From Mucidula mucida (taxonomy: Eukaryota; Basidiomycota; Agaricomycetes; Agaricales; Physalacriaceae), in assembly GCA_015501055.1 (NCBI GenBank), contig JADNYV010000003.1, positions 62,001 to 126,000 of the forward strand: 64,000 bases of DNA, written 5' to 3'. Both the position numbers and the translations under genes were made by a program. Every line of letters starts with the position of its first letter. Position 1 is the first letter of the stretch. Shown here piece by piece: positions 42,274 to 53,994 of the stretch. Below the pieces are notes generated by a model. That model was not told the origin of the DNA. It saw only the letters and a list, made by a program, of their open reading frames with translations, and searched no databases.

Positions 42274-44433
42274 ATGGTACGCTCTCGCCAGCCTCGTCGT
42301 CGATGACCTCTGACAGTGGCGTGTAGCCGACTTGTATAACGTGCGGCGGCACCGTCATCGAGTACGATGCGGCCGCTGGGAACGGATTCTGCGTCGCCTG
42401 TGGCACCGTCCTCGAGGAGAACACTATCGTGAATGAGGTCGTTTTCGGCGAGACGAGCAATGGTGCGGCGATGGTGCAAGGATCGTTCGTGGCTATGGGA
42501 TCCAGTGCGTTTTTTCCCTCCATTTTTTCGTGAATTATGGGTCTTATCGTGGACATCCAGCACACGCGAGGATGGGTGGGCCATTTGGCAATAGGGGAAA
42601 TTCGGAGAGCAGGGAGCAGACGATCGCAAATGGTATGTATGGGTTTTCCCTTTCACTCTGCTCGAATTGACGTTGGCGTTAGCGAATAAGAAGATCCAGA
42701 GCATTGCGAATATTCTCCGACTGTCCGAGTCGGTGTGTCTCGCTGCGACGAGGCTGTATACGCTTGCGGTGGAGCACAAGTTCACAAAGGGCCGGAAGAG
42801 CATGAATGTCGTCGCTGTGTGTCTCTACGTCGCGTGCAGGCAGAAGGAAACCCGGACTTACATGCTGATTGATTTCTCCGATTTGCTTCAGGTGTGTATG
42901 CCTTGGTTCAATTATACTTGGATTCTCATATCACCTCCAGGTCAACGTCTTTGAACTCGGCCACACATATCTCCAGCTCGTCCAGACTTTGAATCTTCGT
43001 CTGCCCCTCGTCGATCCATCTCATTATATTTCTCGATTCTCTGCCTTGCTGGAATTCGGCGACGAAACGCACAAGGTTGCCACGGATGCTGTTCGTCTCG
43101 TACAGCGCTTCGACCGGGACTGGATGACTCGGGGACGCCGACCAGCCGGTATATGCGGTGCCGCTCTTTTGCTGGCGGCCCGTATGAACAACTTTCGACG
43201 AAGCGTGGAGGAGATTGTTCAGGTCGTCAAGATTGCGGACACGACGTTAAAGAAGCGCTTAGACGAATTCAAGAATACTCCCAGTGGCGAACTTACAGTT
43301 GGGGACTTTAGGAGTGTCTGGTTAGAAGCTGAAGTTGATCCGCCTGCGTTTACAAAGGGACGAGAAAAGGAAGAGGAAGAGCGACTTGCAAGGGAGGGAG
43401 GTGAGGAGGTCGTCAAGAAGATGAAGAAGAAGAAACGGAAGGGTAAAAGGAAACGCGAGGATTCAGACGAAGAGGAACTGGAAACGCTTGAAACGGAGCT
43501 GAAATTATCAACGCCAGCGCCTGCCATCGATCCCGCACTACTAAACGCTGGCATTTTGGCTGGCACGTCCACTGAACCTCAACCACTGTTTCTTCCTGAA
43601 CCTGAAGATTACCCCGAAACCTGTGATTCTACCCTTGTCGCGTCATCTTCCATGCCAATAGAGGACACCGTATCTACCGCTGTCGCCGAAGAAGTCTCCA
43701 CGTTTCTTTCCACCACACAAGGCACCCAATTGTCTGAGGCACTCGATGAAGCTGAGCAACGACGGCTGGCTGAGATTGAGGTCGGAGACGAGTTGACTGG
43801 TTTGGACGAGGAAGAACTCGATAGATTTCTGCTTACCGATGAGGAGGTCAAGGTTAAGGAGCGCGTCTGGGTCGAGATAAATCGAGACTATCTGGAGGCA
43901 CTGGCAGGTACGTGATCAGTCGACATGTTTGCAAGCCATTTTTGCTGAGTGGATCTTCTACAGCGAAAGGTGACCAATCGTCGGAGCGAGTTGCGAAAAG
44001 CCGAAAAGTGCGTCCGTTCGAATCCTGGTGTTTTCGTTATTGTTTCTTACCTTTGCTACAGCGTCGTAAAGTCAAACCGAGAGACTCGGAGTCCGCCCAT
44101 GGCGCTACTACGGCGGAGAGTGTGCGGAATCTCATCAAGAAGAATCCAAAGTACAGTAAACGCATTAATTACGACGCGCTAAAGGATCTCTTTGTAAACG
44201 CTGATGGGCTGCCGACTTTGGACGAGAAGGACGAGGCGCAGCTGTATACTCTTGATGATAAGGGAGAGGATGTAGATATGGGCGCGCCGCTGGTGATTAT
44301 AGAGAACGACTCTACACCGCAGAAACCACTGCCTCTGATGCACGAAGAGGAAAAGGACGACGATAAGGATGACGACGAGGACGACGAGGAGCAGCCAATG
44401 TCATGGCTGGATGCGTACGAACAAGAAGTTTGA
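42274..44433 (+). CDS. BRF1: TFIIIB subunit Brf1 (TFIIB-related factor)
   Basis: Brf1 recruits RNA polymerase III to tRNA, 5S and U6 genes. I place the initiator codon alone in exon 1 (42274-42276), followed by a 50-nt intron (42277-42326, GTACGC...GTGTAG). This gives MPTCITCGGTVIEYDAAA, a zinc ribbon with CxxC pairs (CITC, CVAC) as in yeast Brf1, which also begins Met-Pro. Then FGETSNGAAMVQGSFV, two cyclin folds (KKIQSIANILRL to LRLPLVDP; RRPAGICGAALLLAARMN), a Lys-rich and acidic linker, and the Brf1 homology block ESVRNLIKKNPKYSKRINYD. It ends SWLDAYEQEV. Several introns of 50-65 nt; all frames join. Length is normal. Confidence 0.93.
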
Positions 44434-45092
44434 CAAAAGTTGTGTTTTTTTTTACATTATACTGATAGTTATACGTTATGTATCGATACTTTATGTATTT
44501 CCTTCAGCTGTACCGTTACGTGCATATCGTGTCACTGATTTACCATGGGTTATGGTCTTGTCTGCTTTTACGCATCTGTTAGGGTGGAACTATGGCGTTG
44601 CATGAGTTCGGAACAAAAGGTTCTGTCCTGTCCCGTTAATGCACTGAACTTTCGCAGCAGTCGAGTGTAGAGCCTCAGTCAGTCCTACACACCCGTCAGG
44701 AAACTCTAGAACTGGCGAGGCTCGAGTTCCTCAAACTGACCACCGGGTAACCTTTGCCTACCCTATGAACAACTGTTGATATACTACACTACTACAATGA
44801 TAACTACTATATCAACATTTGTTCATAGGGTAGGCATCAGTTACCTGGGGGTGTGCGACACATCGTCGGTCCGTGACTAGCTGCAATCATTCAGTTCATC
44901 CAGAGAGAATCAGACCTCTTATAACTGTTAGGTCTTGATTTGTAAGCCCTCAAGTGATATTGAGTATTTCACTGTAGGCAGAGTGAAATGGCATTCAGGA
45001 GTGGTCACCGAGGGGAAGTAGCTTCAACGATCGTTTTTATACTGAGGTTCAACACCCATTAGTCTACACATTTATTGTCGTCTGAACATTGA
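44434..45092. other. Intergenic region BRF1 / QNS1 (convergent)
   Basis: 659 bases between two convergent 3' ends. It contains a strong inverted repeat at 44746-44845, listed separately. Otherwise no gene or known motif is seen. Confidence 0.6.
44746..44845. repeat. 100-base inverted repeat (hairpin), MITE-like or RNA-forming
   Basis: Left arm 44746-44782 and right arm 44809-44845 are 37 bases each and complementary at 33 positions, with an uninterrupted 18-base core (TGCCTACCCTATGAACAA and its complement). The loop is 26 bases, 44783-44808. No obvious target-site duplication flanks it. It may be a small non-autonomous element, a structured RNA precursor or a two-way 3' end signal; the sequence alone does not decide. 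Confidence 0.85.
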
Positions 45093-48000
45093 TTAATCCT
45101 TCTTCGCTTTCTCCTTCGATTCAGATCTATCTGGCAACACAGCAGCCACGTCGTCTATCTTCTTGTACTGCCATGGGAATAACGTATTATACAAGAATGG
45201 TCTGAGATCGAATCCTATAAAAAACGGCTGTTAACGTTCGTTCTGCGAAGATCACAGTAGTGACGTACTATTATCGTCAGGACTGTAAGATTCTGCATGG
45301 TACGAAGGAGTCAACGTCGTCATCTTGTGCCGATTACGCGCATGCTGAGTAAAAAACAACTTGACCTTCTCCGCGATCTACACAGCGTTGATTGTCAATG
45401 AATGTCAGCAAAATACCATGAAATGCCACTGACCTGCATTGGAGAGAGGAAATCGCCCCATTCGTGAACGAGCTTGGTGAATGTGCTGTATGGTCCACAT
45501 TTCTCAACCTTGCGCAGCCTTCCGAACACCGATAGCTCGTCGTAGGTCATGCCCATATCAGCCTCGTCAGATTGGACGTAGTTATGGGTGATAGGTTCAA
45601 GTTCCGCGGTGGGGACAGCCGTTAAAAACCTTGTAACACGATCAATCTGCTAGAAAGGAAAGGAAGAGTTCATCATACTTATTCAGGACGGGCATATCGA
45701 ACTTTTTTTCTGCGTATGCAATAAATTTCTTGAGGTCCGTCTTACTGATGCCACCAATGGGATTGATATCAGCTGAAGACACAAAGCAAGTGAGACACTT
45801 TATTCGAAAGTACAAGGATAGAATTTCTTACCAGAAGAACAGTCATACTTCGTCAAGTAGCCCCGCAGACTTTCGTCTACATTAGCGCTTCCAAGAACGA
45901 GTAAACCCCCTTGACTACCCCGAGCCCAAGGCAAGAGCTGGGCAAACATGTAGGCAAGAACCATGCGTAACCGGGCCTTACATCGAGGGGATTCAAATTA
46001 AGTAGTCCACGTCCAGTGAGAAAGCCATACCTGGATATTTTGGAGCGCCTGGTTCTCAGCCCAGGATCCGCCAGGATCTTCACCTGGACCGGCAGCACGG
46101 TTGGAGAAGCGTGGAACTCGGCTTGTCACAACCGCAAACAGTGTGCGGACGGCTGTCACCACAGTATCCATGTTGAGGTCTATATGATAGCTGGTTCTCC
46201 GTCAGGACTACCGCACCAAAAGAGAGGCAGTGCTAACTGACCTGCCAATAACATTTGCGAGTTCTTTCGCGCGACTACGAGTGTCATTACTGGAATGCTC
46301 GGTGCCCATGAAACAAGAGTGAAATATTCTGTTACAAAACTCTCGAGGATCATCCGGAATATATTCTGCGTCTGGCGCGACGCAAGCAATACGGCGTGCA
46401 TCCGCTATAACCTGTTTATCTGGAGCATTGCGTCACTTACGATCACATTCTGGGGAACAATGGATGAGGGACCTACCACCATTCTTAGCAGCCTCTGCGA
46501 CGAGCCGACACATCGAGAACACGATAACGGCTGTTGCACAACTGTCGATCCCACCGCTGAGAGGTATAAAGTACCCGTTTGCGCCTGAACGCCTAAGATA
46601 GTCCCACAGCCAACAAGCTGGTCCCAGTCTACGAGATCATGTTTGAGGCATAGGCTTCGAAGGCAGACAGACAACTGACGCTATCTCCTCTTCAGGTGAA
46701 TGATATCGGACTTCTCGCTTCACGCCTTGGGAGAACCCAGGTATGCTACCTTCCGGGACGCCTTCAAATTTGCCAGGGGACAAAGAGAAGTCAACTTCAA
46801 TACGATGGTACCTTTCCGCAGAGGCCGCCTGCATGCTTCGGCTACTGACCGCGCGCGCAGCGCGTACGTCTTCAATGTCGACGGTGGCGGTGACGACTTC
46901 CACGTCGTTTAAAGAGAATTGGGAACCCTGGGCAACGATTTCACCGTTAACAGCGATCATTGCACAACCGTCATAGTAAAGTCTGTCTCCGTCGCAACCT
47001 TGCTGGTTGGCATAGAGGTAGATCCCACCAAGCTACGTAGATTAGATAAATGTAGGAATGGAGAGAAAAGATTTAGACCTTCGTTGTAGCCTCCTTGATG
47101 AGATCTATCCGTGTATGAAGTTTACGCAGCTCATGGTGACTACCGCTGGAATTCGTGAATATTTCTACGCCGTCGAGACCCATGAGAATATGGGGACTGT
47201 CAATGATTAATTATGAATGACGCGTGTTGATGTGGCGGACAAACCTGTTGGGTGTAAAGAGTTCTTCGCATAACTCGACACCGAAACACGTATCGACTGT
47301 GCTGATTACGGCGTCTCCGAAAGGCACCTTGACCTGGTTGGTGACAGCGTGGATGATCCTTGGTAAATAATGTTCCTCGTATTGCCTTGGTCTCATCCAT
47401 GGCGTAAAGTATCTCAACTCGCGATAGTTGCCACTGTTAGCAAGCCACATCTTTGGGCGTATGAGAACAATCTTGCGGTCATGAATGATCACACGACAAT
47501 TGTAGATGACATTTTTGTGCATGATAGGCCTATTGGTCAGGTTGAGTATGACGCGCAAATAAGCGGATAATGATAAAAAAACGCACATGCCAATGTCGCA
47601 AACTATTCCGCGAGCTTCGTCGGAGGCCAAGATTTTGGCGAGGACCTCCCAAGAATGAAGAACGGTATCGCCTGCGGGGCATGAGCCATCAATTCCAGCC
47701 AAATTCGAGGCAATTACCTTCTAGGAAGTGATCTAAACATCCATATCCACTGAAAACGGTCAGATACATGTAATCTCGAGCACCTTTCGGGACTTACGGT
47801 ATCTCCAATTCCGGTCCCACGCGGAGGGTTGCTCCTTTACTCTTCGCGATAGCTATGCTCTGCAAAATGCGTTCTAAATTGCCCTAGTATAGCAGTAATT
47901 GGTAGGTGCGATCCTCAGTAAGATATCGATGTTACCTGGAAATCCAAAGCCCACTGATTAAGCGAGCTACATGACAATCAATGACGAGCAATATAGGCCA

Positions 48001-48096
48001 TGAGGGTAACCACAGACCATCTGAGAAGACGTTGACATCAGAAGTAAGAGTAACCAAGAGAGAAACGTACGTCGCCAACGTAATGAGATGTCCCAT
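45093..48096 (-). CDS. QNS1: Glutamine-dependent NAD+ synthetase
   Basis: Last step of NAD+ synthesis: nicotinic acid adenine dinucleotide plus glutamine and ATP give NAD+. Start MGHLITLAT followed, after a 98-nt-class intron, by [10 protein letters not shown]. The N-terminal nitrilase-like glutaminase domain shows [20 protein letters not shown] (catalytic Lys) and [12 protein letters not shown] (catalytic Cys). The C-terminal synthetase has the PP-loop [14 protein letters not shown] near 46560, [16 protein letters not shown] and the end [18 protein letters not shown] with a Lys-rich tail. At least nine introns. No frame break found in the parts checked. It diverges from RGP1 across 399 bases. 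Confidence 0.92.
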
Positions 48097-48495
48097 CTTG
48101 ACGAGGAGTCGTTGCCAGTTGAGATTAAGCAGCAGCGATCACCAGATGCTCTTGCTTCGGATCTCGGACCGATGATCCACGCTAGATCAAACAACTACAC
48201 AGCCACAGAATCGGAATTCCTGCCTCCATTGCGATTTCATATCCGAGCTCGCTGTGTGCGACGACGACGACGAATAAAACGAGGTAGAACCGGACTGCTT
48301 TCTGCCTAGGGCCGCCTCTCATTGCTGCATGCTCATCGCGTTGCGTCAGCGTGTACATGTTTGTTTCCGTGTTGTACAATCTATTGGAGGACCGGTGAGT
48401 TTGTCGGCCCTGCTCGTTGTTCACATAGTGTCTGACAGCTGTAGAAATCGACGCATTAGACCGTCGGATAAAGGCAGAAGCTTAGCCGTTGCACC
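48097..48495. other. Divergent promoter region QNS1 / RGP1
   Basis: 399 bases between two start codons on opposite strands. A plus-strand donor-like GTGAGT near 48391 could belong to a 5' UTR intron of RGP1. No other gene. Confidence 0.5.
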
Positions 48496-51382
48496 ATGTC
48501 TGGCGCCAGCGAACCCGACGCCGCTGTACGTGTCACCGTTGCACCATCCCAATCCTCATACTTTGCTGGCGAGACGTTCACAGTGACTGTTACCTTTACG
48601 AATACACACTCGCCAGAGGCAGCGCAGTCCTCACAGCGGTCTCAGCACCATACACACAAACGAGGAGCGCATTCCATCAGCTCTGCTCCAATTTCCAAAC
48701 CACCAACTTCGCCTGGAATTCCTAGGACGCCAGCTATACCTGTACCGACGCGTCAGCGCAGTTTAGACCCATTGCCTATACGAAGGGGTCTTGTAGGGCC
48801 GGGATCAGGACCAAAGGGTGCTGATGTCCTTCCTGAATTGATTGAGCAGCGCCGGAAACGGCTCCTTGCCAAATCTCTTTCCGTCACAATATCACCCGAA
48901 GAGCTGCCAGATCAAGTCTTGGAGATTCCAAAGTCGGCGTCGTATGCGCAACAGTCGCGTACGTCGTTTTGTAAGAGTATAGTCCCGCATTGTAACACAT
49001 CTTACAGATCCCACATTCCCTAAAGTGTCATCACCATTGTCTAGGTCGGAAACACTACCTCTCGCCGCGAACCATCCTCACGCTCGTAAAGACTCGTTAC
49101 TCGACGGACAACTTGATCTACAGGAAATGACGTCTCCCACAAGTGCGACTAGCAGTCTAATGTCGCCGTCTTCGTCAACATCGACATTCTCTCTTGCTCT
49201 TGAGTCAATCTCCGAATCTTCGGGCTCACATAATGGCTCTACCGCGGCTCTCCCTTCCCATCTAGAAATGCTACCTTCCTCCCATCTTCCCCCAAATGCT
49301 GTCCACGCCTATCCATCCTCATACAAACCTCGGCGACCAATTCAAATTGGTCTAGGTCAGCCACCTCCTCAATCTAGCCTGCTCGTTCCTCCCAAGACAG
49401 CATTCTCCTCGACATTTCCCAAGTCGGATACCGAACTCATACTCTACTCTTATGCTCAGCTCGCCGGAACTTTGACAATCTCGTCTTCGCCGACATTGCC
49501 AGACCATGCTCAGAAGTTGGGTCATCTGAGGTCATCCTTAAGGCGCACTTCATTTGGTGGAGGAAGTATGGACATTACTGCTTCTCTTCATCAACGTCCT
49601 CCGGCGAGGCGGAGTCACAGTCGTTCATCCTCTATATCGTCTGGTCTTCTCTCCTTACTATCACCTACACCTTCGCAGGCCCAACCCTCTCCACCTTCAA
49701 GTTCGTTATTATCTACTCCTCGAACACCATCATCATCGTTATCCTTTTCGCCGTCATCCACATTCGCGAGTAGAATGGGGTTTGGCGCCAACGACGACAT
49801 TGATCCCGACGCTCCCTTACCAACTTTCCAAAACCAACCCGTCATGCTGGCCGTTGACATGTCATTACAAGCTGGAGAATCGAAGAGTTGTATGTATAAT
49901 CTTGAACCTTCTCACGTCTGTCCTGACTTGACATTTAGATATGTATAGTATGCCTTTACCTGCCAACTTGCCACCGACATTTCGTGGGCGATCATTCAAG
50001 TTTTCTTACGAACTAGTCGTTGGTACTTGTCGTGCTGGTAGTAGCACCTCGAGCAGTGTCAGCCGGGTAATGAAGATTCCGATCAGAGTTTACAACAATG
50101 TTGTCGGTAGGTTCATCTACATCAGGCGCAGTACTTTTCACTAAAACTTCTTCAGTGGGTCGAATACCAAGACCTTACGATTTAACGTGGCCGATCAAGA
50201 ACAGGACAGAAGTCAAAGGCTCTGTAGTCGAAGATGTTGCCGTGCGAAGAAAAGTGAAACCGGGAACGGGATCATTAGAGGAATTGAAAGGCTACGCTGA
50301 GAGACTCGTGGGTGCCATACCGGATCCTTCCACCAATGGGGTGAAGATCAAAATTCCCGCGGAGATGGTGGATGAAGCCGATCGAGAGTGGAGGCGAAGG
50401 TATTCTTCGAGTCACACTGACGATGATGTTGGAGGTGGTGGGCTCAGTGGGTGCCGTGAGGCAGTAGAGATCCTGACAAGAAACCCCAAGAAAGGTATGC
50501 GTGGTGTTCTGAATTCTTCATGTACTGATTTCGTCAGTTTCATATGATGTCAATAAAGATGGCGTGAAAGTCGCTGTGCTCACATTCACCAAGTCTGCGT
50601 ATAGATTGGGAGAGACAATTCTGGGTGTCGTTGAAATAAATGATAGGACCAGCCGTTCAAGGGTTTTACAGGTACGAATCTACTGTCCACATTATGGTGT
50701 CCGAATGGGCTAAATTCTCCGTGCAGATGTCCGCCATGCTAGAAACTCAAGAACTTCTGCCTTCGTCAATATCATCTCAAAGTAATTCGCGGCAGCTACG
50801 CCGGATACATGCAGAGCATCACTCATCATTTACACTATCTATGCTACGAACTACATTCACTCTCGATATTCCTTCCGACGGTAGTCCTGCATTTCAAGTC
50901 TCTATTGGAGATGATCCATCATGCAAGCCCGGCGGGCTGGAGTGGAAAGTTCGCCTCTGTCTCCTGGTTTCTGTGAGCGCCGAGACGTCGCTCACGGGAC
51001 AGAGGGCGTTCGGATGAAGAGCATGGTACGAGATGGTATGGCTGGCGAATGGGGTGCGTCGTGGTGGGCGACGCAGAGCATAGCACCTCTGGAGAAGCCA
51101 GCTCCCACTGCACCTCAGAACCAAGGATGGGCGTCCTATATCGCTTCCTCGCTCCTGGGTTCGGCAGAGCGGCCTTATCACGACGGCGACGAGGCAGAGC
51201 CTGACACTGTTGACGGTATAAAGGCTGACCCTGGGGGCGGCGTTGGTGTCGGGGTGGATTTTGGTGGTGGTGACGAGGGTTGGAAGGCGGTGAAAGTCGA
51301 GACAGTTGAGTGCGAGGTTCCAATCAAGGTCTGGCCTGGTAATACGGCTTTCAAGGCCTCGGATGTCGTGTTCACCGTCTAG
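48496..51382 (+). CDS. RGP1: Rgp1-like subunit of the Ric1-Rgp1 Rab6/Ypt6 exchange factor (one apparent frame break)
   Basis: Rgp1 with Ric1 activates Ypt6/Rab6 for transport from endosomes to the Golgi. Start MSGASEPDAAVRVTVAPSQS then FAGETFTVTVTFTNTHSPEA, an arrestin-like N-terminal strand pattern. A long Ser/Pro-rich insert follows, then FKFSYELVVGTCRAGS, IPRPYDLTWPIKNR, VAVLTFTKSAYRLGETILG, HAEHHSSFTLSMLRTTF and the end VWPGNTAFKASDVVFTV, all Rgp1-like. About six introns. One base seems missing near 50997, between AETSLTG and TEGVRMKSMVRDG. Otherwise intact; assigned from remembered family similarity. Confidence 0.82.
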
Positions 51383-51683
51383 TTTGTGTCACATTTTTAC
51401 TTGTTCATAGGGCGGAGGATTCTGTGTATTTATATGCATTAAATTATAGAGATGGAGTGCAAAGTCGGTCGCGATCAATTGATCATACATAGAAGAAGTG
51501 GCCGCGACTGTCGAGTAGACCAATTTGTTTTCGAGGAAGTTTGAAATTGCCTGTTTGATGGCCGGTCAAAGCAGGCAAATCACGAGCACGTGCTCCGACC
51601 CAAACAAGTGATCACGTAGTCGCCGTCTTTTTCCCTGCGACCTTTCCTTCTTTCCCTCATCCGTTCTTGGCTTTCCATCCCCA
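51383..51683 (+). other. Promoter region of fork-head gene 2
   Basis: 301 bases between RGP1 and the next gene, both plus. It contains a perfect 12-base palindrome with an E-box and a nearby GATCACGTAG, then a CT-rich leader (CTTTCCTTCTTTCCCTC) up to the ATG. Confidence 0.6.
51587..51598. promoter_or_regulatory. E-box palindrome GAGCACGTGCTC
   Basis: Perfect 12-base palindrome around the CACGTG core, 86 bases before the start of fork-head gene 2. CACGTG is the site of basic helix-loop-helix factors such as Cbf1 or SREBP types; which one acts here is unknown. Confidence 0.4.
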
Positions 51684-52952
51684 ATGACTCGTGTGGTCTC
51701 TGAAACTCCTCAGACTCATCCTGGCATAGTCAAAAAGGCTTGGTACCGCCCTGATAAGCGAGAACTGAGCGCCACTGTGCGGTGGTCGTTGGAATCTGCG
51801 GACGCACGCGACGAGGTAAGGCCAATTGCTCTAGTCCTCCCAATTTTGCAATATCTTTGCCAACATTTCTTTGATAGATACGGCAGACTGTGGATAATAA
51901 GCGGTATCTCACTTCCCTGCCGAAAGGACGGGAATATGTCGCCACAATCAAGTGGTCACTGGAATCATCTGATGCACGAGAAGAGGTAGATCAATTCAAC
52001 GCCAAGTATCTCAAGGATATTCTAATATGTTTAACAGGTTAGGGAAATTCGCAGATCGAGAAGTCGCAAGCCATTTTCTGTACCGGAGCGCTTGCCTCGC
52101 CATCTTGACTATCTGCCACCTCCCGAAGTCACGTTCGACTGGGGTTATGGGTCCTTCTCACCCCAGTCCCTTCGCGCTCACCTACCCACTGCTTCTGAGA
52201 CACCGCCAGTACCAAACTCGCCGGTGGCACACGAGGCAGGACCCAGCGCGATACGCACGGCTGACAGGTCGGGCTACACATTGCCCCCTGGCCCGTACGA
52301 TCCAGTCGAACCCAACGTTCCATTACAAGCCCTCATCGGGCAAGCCATCCTCTCCTCCAAAGACCGCTGCCTCACGCTGCGCGAAATATCCAGCTACATA
52401 AGCACCGTCTACCCATTCTACTCTGTCTCCTCGGCGAAAGAGGACTCCACATGGATGAAGAACCTGTGCCGAAAGGTCAACACGTCCTATTTCATCATCA
52501 TACCGCAGGATAGAAGCGACAAGCGCAAGGTGAACTTGTACTCTATCGCGGACAAGGATCTGCCGCTCTTCGCGAATGGTGGGTTCGAGTTTAGGAAGAG
52601 GAAGAGAAAGAGCAGGGCGTTCGAGGCTTTGGTGCAGGCGGCGAAGAAGCCTAGAGTCCCCGAGTCCATCTCTCCAACGCCAGAAATTTCTTCACCTGAG
52701 GAGGAAGAGGACCGTTTCTTTCCACTTGCACCGCGCTCTCGGACACAGTCGTTGTCACCTCCGCCACTGGCGGACGCGCTTCCACCCCCGCGTTCGTATC
52801 AATCATTCTCGTTGAAACCGTCAGCCTCGCTGCCCACTTTGCCCTTCCATCCATTCAAAAAGCTCGTTCCCGTGCATTCCTGGCATCAGCCAACTGCATA
52901 CCGCACGTTATCTCCAGATGATGCGATGCACGACCGCGACTCGGACCCATAA
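51684..52952 (+). CDS. Fork-head-like domain protein 2
   Basis: Predicted nuclear protein. Exons 51684 to about 51816, about 51879-51987 and from about 52039 on join with introns of about 50-63 nt. The first two exons each end in nearly the same segment, TVRWSLESADARDE and TIKWSLESSDAREE, pointing to exon duplication. The fork-head-like domain (about 52315-52590) has PLQALIGQAILSSKD, LTLREISSYISTVYPFY and a changed recognition helix, WMKNLCRKVNTSYFIII, followed by KDLPLFANGGFEF. A basic patch RKRKRKSR and a Pro/Ser-rich acidic tail follow. The helix lacks the usual N-x-x-RH-x-LS core, so DNA binding is doubtful. Related to fork-head gene 1. Confidence 0.75.
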
Positions 52953-53360
52953 CTTTGTAGCCATATCGATTGTACAATACCCACTGTAATATTGGACGGA
53001 TGTCAAGTGTATTTTTGATTCAAGGATTTTCTCCGAGTAGTCTCTACTGTCGACCTCGAGATTGTGGAAGGCGGGATTTGTTCCTCGCAAAAGCTTTGAA
53101 TCCTTTTACTGGCATATGGTTTCGGTCTAATCACGTTCTGCCCTTGTACGCACATCTAAGTCGTGCAAGGTCAAATTATATTCCAAAGCAGGCAAACTGC
53201 GGGACAAAAGGCGCAGGCGGTAACGTTGAGCACAAACGAAGGTTTGTCGATTGTAAAGTGCATTGTAGCGGAATAGATTGCCATAAATTAACACAGAAAC
53301 TGCATTTCACGATAAACGTTAACCAAGGAAGAAACGACAAACGCGCTCACCCCAAGGACG
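52953..53360. other. Spacer between fork-head gene 2 and mL41
   Basis: Convergent 3' ends; 408 bases. A plus-strand open frame here is short and unlike any family. Nothing else seen. Confidence 0.5.
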
Positions 53361-53994
53361 CTACACCGTCACCGTAGACATTTTCTCGGAAATAGCAGCA
53401 ACCGTCTTGTCCTCCCGCAGCGCCGCTCTCTTAGCCACCTGCCTCCTGCGCTTCTCTCGTCGCATCTCCAGCGTCTGAAGCTCCGGCGGCCGAACCATTC
53501 CCTGATTCTGCGTAAGAACATCCAAATAGCGTTCCGGCGACAGTCCACCAGGACCCATGCCCGCGGCCCAATACTGCGGCCGGTCTGTCATCCTTCGGGT
53601 TTCTTTGAGCAGCTCCTGGTCGCTGAGGAACACAGTGCGCGCGACGTATGGTTTGAGCTGTCCAACAGATGGGGGGTGAGTACGGATCGGGGAGGTGGTA
53701 GGTAGACGCACAGGTGAGTTTCGTATGACATCAATGGGCGGGGCGACAAAGACGCGGACCTGCTCGTCGACGAGGCGGTACTTGGCTTTGCCGCGCACGA
53801 CGTGTTTTCCGGGTGCGCCAGTGAACGGTCCACCGGGCAGCGCGCCCTGCCGGGTTCCTGCAAGGACGTTGAGTTGTGATTATGATATAGAACAGTTGTA
53901 GCGGCGGCGCACCCTTGTAAAAGTCCTTGTTCGCCTTTTTCGATGTCAGTGGGCGCCTCGACGCTTTGGAAAGGCGGGCCAATGTCGGGAACAT
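53361..53994 (-). CDS. MRPL27: Mitochondrial large ribosomal subunit protein mL41
   Basis: Component of the mitochondrial large ribosomal subunit. The N-terminus MFPTLARLSKASRRPLTSKK fits a mitochondrial targeting sequence and runs into ANKDFYKGTRQGALPGG, the LTxKxxxKxFYKG family motif, then GKHVVRGKAKYRLVDEQVRV and FVAPP. One intron of about 57 nt splits the Gly codon after FYK. The C-terminal part is Lys/Arg-rich (EMRREKRRRQVAKRAALRED) and ends KMSTVTV. Intact. The C-terminal extension is longer than in the short yeast protein. Confidence 0.85.

Noticed and set aside
42227..42803. Long minus-strand open frames over BRF1 exon 2
   Set aside because: They are shadows of the well-supported plus-strand zinc ribbon and first cyclin fold.
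44016..44025. GTTCGAATCC, a tRNA T-loop-like word
   Set aside because: It lies inside a BRF1 intron (44009-44061) with no A-box, no acceptor stem and no cloverleaf around it.
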